From the NCBI GenBank assembly GCA_903837815.1, contig CAILWD010000250.1, positions 1-9,667 on the forward strand: a stretch of 9,667 nucleotides of DNA, written 5' to 3'. The position numbers were made by a program, and so were the translations under genes. Source of the DNA: an uncultured Chloroflexota bacterium (GTDB taxonomy: Bacteria > Chloroflexota > Anaerolineae > Anaerolineales > Villigracilaceae). This document shows, piece after piece, positions 1 to 6,700 of this stretch; the stretch's first letter is position 1; every line of letters begins with the position of its first letter. The notes beneath the pieces are model-generated. The model saw nothing but the letters and a program-made list of their open reading frames with translations, was not told where the DNA came from and did not search any database.

Positions 1-2
1 CT

Positions 3-638
3 CGTCATAATATCCAACCACCTCGAACAATTGTTATTCCGATTGCCGAAGCCGAAGAAACAATCCTGTCTCGCATGAAACCCAAATGCCGCTACAACAT
101 CCGCCTTGCCGAGAAAAAAGGCGTGACCGTCCGCGCATGGGACGACATCCCCGCCTTCCATGAAATGATGACTGTCACAGGCGGACGCGACAACTTCGGC
201 GTGCATTCTCTGGAATACTATCAACGCGCCTACGAATTGTTCCATCCCAAAGGGACTTGTGAACTCCTTGTCGCCGAATACGAGGGCAAACCGCTCGCCT
301 CGCTGATGGTCTTTGCCAACGGGAAACGCGCCTGGTACGTCTACGGCGCATCCAACGACCACGAGCGCAACCGAATGCCGACCTACCTCCTGCAATGGGA
401 AGCCATCCGCTGGGCAAAAACACGGGGTTGCGAGGAGTACGATCTGTGGGGCATCCCCGACGAAAACGAAGAAACCCTCGAAGCGGAGTTTGAATCTCGT
501 CACGATGGTTTATGGGGAGTCTATCGCTTCAAACGCGGCTTTGGCGGCGAAGTCAAACGCGCAGCCCAAGCATTGGACAGAGTTTATAATCCGCTGTTGT
601 ACTGGCTTTATACGAAGTATATTGGGAATCGGGAATAG
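3..638 (+). CDS. FemAB-family peptidoglycan bridge aminoacyltransferase, 5'-partial
   Basis: C-terminal 211 codons of a FemAB/FmhB-like transferase, a family that uses aminoacyl-tRNA to add amino acids to the peptide side chain of lipid II or nascent peptidoglycan at the cytoplasmic membrane face. The frame is open to the left edge. The first visible residues read RHNIQPPRTIVI, then a MKPKCRYNIRLAEKKGV stretch typical of the family, so the Met at 75 is internal and not the start. A GNAT-like fold follows: a LVAEYEGKPLASLMV strand region, the WYVYGASN segment, and the YDLWGIPD motif (438-461), a hallmark of this family. It ends with the usual GFGGEV and a C-terminal YNPLLYWLY helix. The last residues (IGNRE) and the stop lie in a 7-bp repeat array. 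The gene is followed 22 nt later by the uracil-DNA glycosylase gene, probably co-transcribed. Family is confident; the amino acid transferred cannot be told. Confidence 0.88.
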   Translation, partial: RHNIQPPRTIVIPIAEAEETILSRMKPKCRYNIRLAEKKGVTVRAWDDIPAFHEMMTVTGGRDNFGVHSLEYYQRAYELFHPKGTCELLVAEYEGKPLASLMVFANGKRAWYVYGASNDHERNRMPTYLLQWEAIRWAKTRGCEEYDLWGIPDENEETLEAEFESRHDGLWGVYRFKRGFGGEVKRAAQALDRVYNPLLYWLYTKYIGNRE

Positions 639-644
639 TGACTC
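624..644 (+). repeat. Heptad tandem repeat at the femAB stop codon
   Basis: Units GGGAATC, GGGAATA and the degenerate GTGACTC follow each other with 7-bp period. The first two units encode the last residues of the FemAB-like protein and contain its TAG stop (636-638). Positions 631-646 match 14 of 16 bases of the minus strand at 4533-4548, inside the CydC linker, so the same repeat family occurs between genes and within a gene in this window. Confidence 0.7.
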
Positions 645-649
645 GAAAT

Positions 650-653
650 GGAG
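650..653 (+). promoter_or_regulatory. Shine-Dalgarno GGAG for the uracil-DNA glycosylase gene
   Basis: GGAG lies 7 nt before the ATG at 661 and only 1 nt before the other in-frame ATG at 655. This favours 661 (MPEYN) as the start. Confidence 0.55.
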
Positions 654-660
654 AATGCTC

Positions 661-1293
661 ATGCCCGAATACAACCTTTTCAATCCCGGACCGAAACAAT
701 ACGAATCGCTCGATGAATTGTTCGACGCGATGAAGCGCATGACCGACGATCCGCTGGCGAATGCGGGGACGAATATCGTCATCAGCCGTGGAAACCCGAA
801 CGCAAAATTGTTGATTGTCGGCGAGGCGCCGGGTCCAGAGGAAAATATCAAGGGCAAACCATTTGTCGGGAAGGCGGGACAGATGCTCGACAAGATTCTA
901 CAGGCTGCAAACTTCGACCCAGAAGTGGATGTTTTCATCACCAACTCAGTCTTCCGCCTCCCGCCCGGTGACGATGGCAAAGCCTTCCGCAAGCCCGCCG
1001 ACGCCGAGATCGATTTTTACCGCCCCTTCGTTTTGGAAATTATCCGCCTTGCCAACCCAAAAATCATGCTGCTGACTGGCAACGTGGCGTGCTATTCAAT
1101 CCTTCGCAAAACTGGGATCACCACCCTGCGTGGCAAGTGGACAGAATCCCACGGGTGCTGGATCATGCCAATCTACCATCCCTCGTACCTGCTGCGGAAT
1201 CCGTCCCGCGAGCCTGGCTCTCCCAAAGCCCAAATGTGGGACGACATTCGTGAAGTCCGCAGGAAATATGATGAGTTGCTGAAACTGGAATAG
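661..1293 (+). CDS. Uracil-DNA glycosylase, family-4-like, lacking Fe-S cysteines
   Basis: A 210-residue protein of the uracil-DNA glycosylase superfamily. These enzymes cut uracil bases out of DNA to begin base-excision repair of deaminated cytosine. Motif 1 is GEAPGPEE (54-61), followed by GKPFVGKAGQMLDKIL (65-80), a TNSV strand end (94-97), and motif 2 HPSYLLRNP (173-181). These fit family 4 (bacterial/archaeal UDGa). The normal family-4 enzyme binds a [4Fe-4S] cluster through four cysteines: two near the N-terminus, one in a KCRPP-like motif and one in EI..C.PF. Here there is no cysteine before residue 144. The KCRPP equivalent reads FRLPP (98-102) and the last reads EIDFYRPF (116-123). 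The only cysteines are C144 and C166, at non-ligand positions. The frame stays open upstream to 313, but that part overlaps the femAB gene and makes no sense; the start at 661 is set by GGAG. Family is confident; activity is inferred. Confidence 0.88.
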   Translation: MPEYNLFNPGPKQYESLDELFDAMKRMTDDPLANAGTNIVISRGNPNAKLLIVGEAPGPEENIKGKPFVGKAGQMLDKILQAANFDPEVDVFITNSVFRLPPGDDGKAFRKPADAEIDFYRPFVLEIIRLANPKIMLLTGNVACYSILRKTGITTLRGKWTESHGCWIMPIYHPSYLLRNPSREPGSPKAQMWDDIREVRRKYDELLKLE

Positions 1294-1310
1294 ACTGCGG
1301 GAAGGGCGGA

Positions 1311-1316
1311 TATAAT
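1311..1316 (+). promoter_or_regulatory. Candidate -10 box for pbpC, leaderless geometry
   Basis: A perfect TATAAT ends 6 nt before the pbpC ATG at 1323. The transcript would begin about at the start codon. No good -35 hexamer is seen 17-18 nt upstream. A purine-rich GGGCGGA (1304-1310) is about 12 nt from the ATG, rather far for a ribosome binding site. It may be chance, but the cydDC gene shows the same geometry. Confidence 0.4.
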
Positions 1317-1322
1317 TTCGGC

Positions 1323-3704
1323 ATGTCTTCCTTTCTGAAATCCAAGCCGTTCCGCCTTTTTCTTTTCGCCTTTTTACTTTTTACCGCTCTTCTCTTTTAC
1401 CTCTTTTACGACCTTCCCTCCATTGAAGACATTCCACAGGGACTGAACCAGCCGAGCGTCAAAATCACCGACCGCAGCGGACGCCTGCTCTATGAACTTC
1501 TCCCCGCTGAGGGCGGGCGCAACGCCGCGTTATCTGCCGCCAGCCTGCCGCAATGCGTTAAAGACGCCACTGTCTCCGTCGAGGATAAAACCTTCTACCA
1601 AAACCCCGGCGTGGATTTGGCAGGAATCGTCCGCGCCGTGTGGATTAATTTGCGCGGCGGCGAGACGCTTTCGGGCGGCAGCACCATCACCCAGCAGGTG
1701 GCGCGCACTTTGCTCCTCGCGGACGAAAAATCGGAGCGTACCATCCGCCGCAAACTGCGCGAGATGGTTCTGGCTTGGCAACTGACCCGCGCCTACTCGA
1801 AGGATGAAATCCTCGCGCTGTACCTGAATCAAATTTATTACGGCGGCATGGCATACGGAATCGAAGCCGCCTCGCAGACTTATTTTGGCAAGCCCGCCGC
1901 CGATTTGCTCCTGCCTGAATGCGCCCTGCTCGCCGGTCTGCCGCAAAGCCCCGGAATTTATAACCCGTTCACCAACCCCGATCTGGCGCTGGAACGTCAG
2001 CGGGTGGTACTTGGGTTGATGGAAAAGAACGGGTTCATCACCCCAGCCCAAAGGTTGGAAGCGGAAGCCGCGCCGCTCAGTTACAATCCCGCGCCTTATC
2101 CCATCGAAGCGCCGCATTTCGTCTGGATGGTGAAGAATCAACTCGACGGTCTTTTTGAATCGGGGCAGTTGAAGCCAGCCCAAAGTTTGGTCGTCCGCAC
2201 CACGCTCGACCTTGACCTGCAATCCCTCGCCGAGGGAATCATTCGCAGGCGTATCGACGAGTTCAAGCCCCTGCCCGGTCAACTTAATCACAATGTCAAC
2301 AATGCCGCGCTCGTTTCGCTCCATCCTCAGACGGGCGAAGTCCTTGTCCTCGTGGGCAGCGCGGACTATTTCGACGCTTCGATTTTCGGCGCGTTGAACA
2401 TGGCGACTTCGCCGCGTCAATCGGGTTCGGCGTTCAAGCCCATCATTTACGCCGCCGCCTTCGACTCGAATCAAGCCCAGCCAATGACCGCCGCCGCGAC
2501 CCTGCTTGATGTGGAGCAAACTTTTTTCACCAAAGATAACCAGCCCTACCAGCCGCGCAATTACGACGCCAGGGAACATGGTTTTGTGAGCGCGCGCGAG
2601 GCGTTGGCTTCTTCGTTGAACATCCCCGCTGTGCTAACGCTGCAAACCGTCGGCGTCGAAACAGCGGTGACGCTTGCCAATCGCCTTGGCATTGCCTTGG
2701 ATGAACCGCGCAATTACGATCTTTCGCTGGCGCTCGGCGGCGGACGCATGAGCCTGTTTGAACTTTCGCTGGCGTACGCGGCTTTGGCAAACGGCGGTAA
2801 ATTCGCGGGCGCAGAAATCCTGCTCGATGTCCGCGACGCCGACGGAAATCTTTTGTACCAGTCAGCGCCGAAGCCCGCCCGGCAAATCATCGACCCGCGT
2901 GTGGCGTGGCTCATCTCCGACATCCTCAGCGATGACCGCGCTCGTCAGACGGGTTTCGGTTTGAACAGCGTTTTGAAAATCGACCGCGCCGCCGCCGTCA
3001 AAACGGGAACCACCACCAACTTCCACGACAACTGGACGATTGGCTACACTCCCGATTTGCTCGTCGGCGTGTGGGTGGGCAACAGCAATTATCAAGCCAT
3101 GCGCGAGGTCACGGGCTTGACGGGCGCGGCTCCCATTTGGGCGGAGGTCATGCGCTCGGCTTTGAAGGGCCGCGCCGACCAAGCCTTATCCCAACCTGAC
3201 GGCTTGATTCAACTTGAGGTTTGCGCCCTTTCGGGTCTGCTGCCCACGCCCGCCTGCCCGCACACGAAAACCGAATGGTTCATTGCTGGCACACAGCCCA
3301 CCGCGCCCGATACCTTTTATCAATTCTCCGAAACGGGGGAAGTCGTTTTGAACCTGCCGCTCGAAGCGCAGGCTTGGGCGAAATCTCAGGGCTTGCCTTT
3401 GTTGGCTGACGTGGGGGATTCTGGCGGACTGATTCTGACTTCGCCCACCGACAACGCAACTTACAAAATCATCCCCGACCTGAGCCTGACAGCCCAACAA
3501 CTCGCCTTGTCCACGCTGACAACTTCAGACTTCGCGCAAGTGACCTTCTTCGCAGATGGCTCGCCGCTGGAGACGATTCTCACGCCGCCCTACCAGTCCT
3601 GGTGGACGCTTTCGGTTGGGGTTCATCAATTTTGGGCGGAGGGAATCAATGCAAACGGAGAGACGGTCAAAAGCAATGCGGTCACGGTCACAGTGGTGAA
3701 GTAG
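1323..3704 (+). CDS. pbpC: Penicillin-binding protein 1C (bifunctional glycosyltransferase/transpeptidase)
   Basis: A 793-residue class A PBP that polymerises lipid II into glycan strands and cross-links the stem peptides outside the membrane. Layout: short cytoplasmic N-terminus; one membrane anchor at about 11-29; GT51 glycosyltransferase at about 45-220, with catalytic Glu in VEDKTFY (E87), GGSTITQQ (118-125) and RRKLRE (142-147); transpeptidase at about 325-615, with SAFK (active Ser369, Lys372), SLN (431-433) and KTG (560-562). After that comes the region that marks the PBP1C subfamily: a VCALSGLLPTPACP segment (632-646) and a BiPBP_C-type beta domain (about 705-793, ending in HQFWAEG...VTVTVV). 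All catalytic motifs are intact and the length is normal. It starts 29 nt after the glycosylase gene and converges on cydDC. In E. coli PBP1C lies beside yfhM; no such partner is seen here. Confidence 0.94.
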   Translation: MSSFLKSKPFRLFLFAFLLFTALLFYLFYDLPSIEDIPQGLNQPSVKITDRSGRLLYELLPAEGGRNAALSAASLPQCVKDATVSVEDKTFYQNPGVDLAGIVRAVWINLRGGETLSGGSTITQQVARTLLLADEKSERTIRRKLREMVLAWQLTRAYSKDEILALYLNQIYYGGMAYGIEAASQTYFGKPAADLLLPECALLAGLPQSPGIYNPFTNPDLALERQRVVLGLMEKNGFITPAQRLEAEAAPLSYNPAPYPIEAPHFVWMVKNQLDGLFESGQLKPAQSLVVRTTLDLDLQSLAEGIIRRRIDEFKPLPGQLNHNVNNAALVSLHPQTGEVLVLVGSADYFDASIFGALNMATSPRQSGSAFKPIIYAAAFDSNQAQPMTAAATLLDVEQTFFTKDNQPYQPRNYDAREHGFVSAREALASSLNIPAVLTLQTVGVETAVTLANRLGIALDEPRNYDLSLALGGGRMSLFELSLAYAALANGGKFAGAEILLDVRDADGNLLYQSAPKPARQIIDPRVAWLISDILSDDRARQTGFGLNSVLKIDRAAAVKTGTTTNFHDNWTIGYTPDLLVGVWVGNSNYQAMREVTGLTGAAPIWAEVMRSALKGRADQALSQPDGLIQLEVCALSGLLPTPACPHTKTEWFIAGTQPTAPDTFYQFSETGEVVLNLPLEAQAWAKSQGLPLLADVGDSGGLILTSPTDNATYKIIPDLSLTAQQLALSTLTTSDFAQVTFFADGSPLETILTPPYQSWWTLSVGVHQFWAEGINANGETVKSNAVTVTVVK

Positions 3705-3741
3705 CTTTTCGGGCTTTTAAATTACATAATGGTATGAGTTT

Positions 3742-6700
3742 TTAGTCGAGGATTCGGTTTTGTAAATCCAACAGGTAACGATAGAAACTGTCTCTGCCTG
3801 CAAGTTCGGCGTGCGTACCGCGCTCGATGATTTGTCCGTGGTTCATGACGAGAATGCCGTCTACATTTTCGAGGCCGATCAAGCGGTGGGTGATGAGCAA
3901 AGAGGTCTTGCGCTTCATGACCTCGAACAGGGTTTCCAGCACCTGCTTTTCGGTCAGCGGATCGAGGTTTGCCGTTGGCTCGTCCAGAATCAAAATTGGC
4001 GCGTCTTTGATCAGGGCGCGCGCGATGGCGAGTCGTTGACGTTCACCGCCTGACAGCCTCAAACCCTGTTCGCCGATCATCGTCTCGTAGCCTTTCGGCA
4101 GGGACATGATGAAGTCGTGAATCTGCGCTGACTTGCAGGCGGCTTCCACTTCTTCTCGTGTGACCTTGCGGCGGGCAAAGCGCAGGTTTTCGTAAATGGA
4201 TGTGTTGAAGAAATATGTATTTTGAGAGACGTACCCAATCTTCGCCCTGACTTCATCTTGATTCAGTGCCTTGAGCGATTCTCCACCGAGGGTGATTTCG
4301 CCGCTTTGATAATCCCAGAAGCGCAGCAACAGGTTGGCAATGGTGCTCTTTCCCGCCCCGCTGGGACCGACGATGGCGAGGGAGGTCGAAGTGCCTGCCC
4401 TGAGCCCGTCGAAGGGTCGAAGGTCGAAGGTCAGGTCGCGGAGGGCGGGAGTGGTTTGGGTGGGATAGGCAAAAGAGAGATTAGATAATTGGATATTAGA
4501 GACTAGTGGTTGGGTTTTACTAATTTCCATTCTCGACTCACTATTCTCTTTAATTTCTGGTTCCGTATCGACTACCTCGAACAAGCGTTTCGCCGCTTCA
4601 CGGGAGGCGTTCCACATTTGGGCGGCGAGCGGCAGCGGAAGGACGGCTTCGAAGGAGGCGAGGGTCAACAAGGTCAGCGAGGCAAGCATGGGACCGGCAA
4701 TCTCTCCGTTGATGACTTGCGGAATGGTGAGATATAAAACCGACCACATGCCGAGGTTGGTGAACAAAGTCCCAAGCGCGGAGTGGATGCCTGTGACCCG
4801 CGCCATGCGTCGTTGCGCATCGCCGTAGATTTCGGCGTTGGCGGCGAGCCGTGACAGGCTTTCGTCGGCGCGTCCGTAGGCGAGAAGGTCAGCCATGCCT
4901 TGAATCCCGTCCACGAGGCGGACCTGCAGTTCGCCGCGTTGGATGACCGTCTGTTGACCCGATTTGCGGCTGGTCCACTGGGCGAGGATGGGAAGGAGAA
5001 GACCGAGGCTGAGGTAAAAAATCAGGAAAGCAGGAGCAAGCGGCGGGTGGAACCATCCAAGATAGAGGGCGGTAAAAAGCCCGATGACCACCGCTGTCAA
5101 CGGGGGAGAAACAACCCGAACGTAGAAATTTTCCAAAACCTCCACATCGCCGATGATGCGGGCAAGCAAATCCCCGGAGCGGAAGTTCATCAGGCGGGCG
5201 GGCGCGAGGGGTTCGAGCCTTTTGTAGAACCAGTTTCGCAGTCGGGCAAGCAGGCGGAAGGTGACGTCGTGCGAGACGAGCCTTTCGAGGTAGCGGAAGA
5301 CCGCGCGGGTCAGACCGAAAAGCCGCGTGCCGACGATGGAAACGCCGAGGTCTGCGACGGAGGTGGCGATGGCGGCGGTGGAGATGAGCCAGGCGGAGGT
5401 TCCCATGAGGGCGACGCTCGCGCCGATGGTGACGGAACTCAGCAAAACAGAGAGCGCCACGCGATGCCAGTTGCCTTTGAGGAATTGAAGCAGGCGGGGG
5501 AGGATGGGGGATGGAAAATAGGGAATAGGGAATGGGGAATGGGGAAGCGACTGCTGTGGGTTGAGTGTCGCAGGTCGAGCATTAGGTTTGGGCGTTTGAA
5601 CGCTTCCAACTTGTAACTCGTCACTCGTAACTTGTGATTCGTACGTCTTCACCATGCTCGCGTACAAACCGTTCTTGCCCAGCAGTTCTTTGTGCGTGCC
5701 TTGTTCGACGATTTTGCCTTCGTCGAGGACGATGATGGTATCTGCTTGGAAGATGGTGTTGAGGCGGTGGGCGATGGTGATGACTGTGCGCCCCTGCATG
5801 AGCTGGCGCGTGGATTCTTCGAGCAGGACTTCGGTTTCGGGGTCGAGGCTGGAGGTGGGTTCGTCGAGAATCAGGATCGGGGCGTCGCGGAGAAAGGCGC
5901 GGGCGAGGGCAAGACGTTGGGCTTGTCCGCTGGAGAGGCGGGCGGCGTTTTCGCCGATGATGGTTTCGTATTTTTCGGGCAGGGACTCGATGAAGTCGTG
6001 CAGGCGGGCGGCTTGGGCGGCGCTGACAATTTCCTCGTGGGTCGCGTCTGCTTTGCCGAGGCGGATATTCTCCGCGATGCTGGTGTGGAAGAGGTGCGGG
6101 CGTTGGGGAACCCAGGCTATCGAAGGATGAAGGATGAAAGATGAAGGATGAATTTCGACACGGCCTTCGGTGGGTTGGATGAAGCCGAGCAGGAGTTGGG
6201 CGAGGGTGGATTTCCCCGCGCCTGTCTTGCCGACGAGGGCGACCTGCTGTCCTTGCGAGATGGTCAGGTTGATGTTTTGCAGGGCGGGCGTGGATTCGTT
6301 GGGGTAGGTGAATGAGATATTCGATAATTGGAGAGTAGAAAACAGTGAGTCGGCTGGCGAAGTTTTACTATTCTCTACTCTCTGTTCTCTAATCTTTGTA
6401 TCCAAAATTTCATAAATCCCCTTTGCCGCTGTCGTGCCATTCATCCCCGCGTGGAATCTTGCGCCGAGGGCACGGAGCGGCATGTAGAATTCAGGGGCGA
6501 GGATCAGCAGGAAAAGCGCGGGCTGGAACTCCATACGGTCGTAAAGCAGGCGGAAGCCGATTTCCACGGCGACGATGGCGGTGCTGATGGTGGCAAGCAG
6601 TTCCAGCGCCAGCGCGGAAAGGAAGGTAATCCGCAGGACGCTCAGGGTGGTGTCGCGGTATTGCTCGCTGATTTTGGCGATGTTCTTCGCCTGTCCCTTC

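Noticed and set aside
313..660. In-frame upstream extension of the uracil-DNA glycosylase frame to an ATG at 313
   Set aside because: It overlaps the femAB-like gene in another frame, gives a sequence without family similarity, and the GGAG-preceded ATG at 661 matches family length.
1530..2579. A 349-codon minus-strand open frame opposite pbpC
   Set aside because: It is antisense to the transpeptidase and glycosyltransferase motifs, Arg/Gly-rich, and has no recognisable domain.
3705..3741. A terminator between the convergent pbpC and cydDC genes
   Set aside because: The 37 nt are AT-rich with short T-runs, but only a 3-bp AGC/GCT stem could be found. No terminator hairpin can be supported.
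4900..5616. A 238-codon plus-strand open frame opposite the CydC half
   Set aside because: It is a highly charged, low-complexity shadow of the cydDC coding strand.
4393..6398. A CRISPR array, because of several repeated short units
   Set aside because: The units are contiguous 7-mers within an open reading frame, without 20-40-bp repeats and unique spacers.
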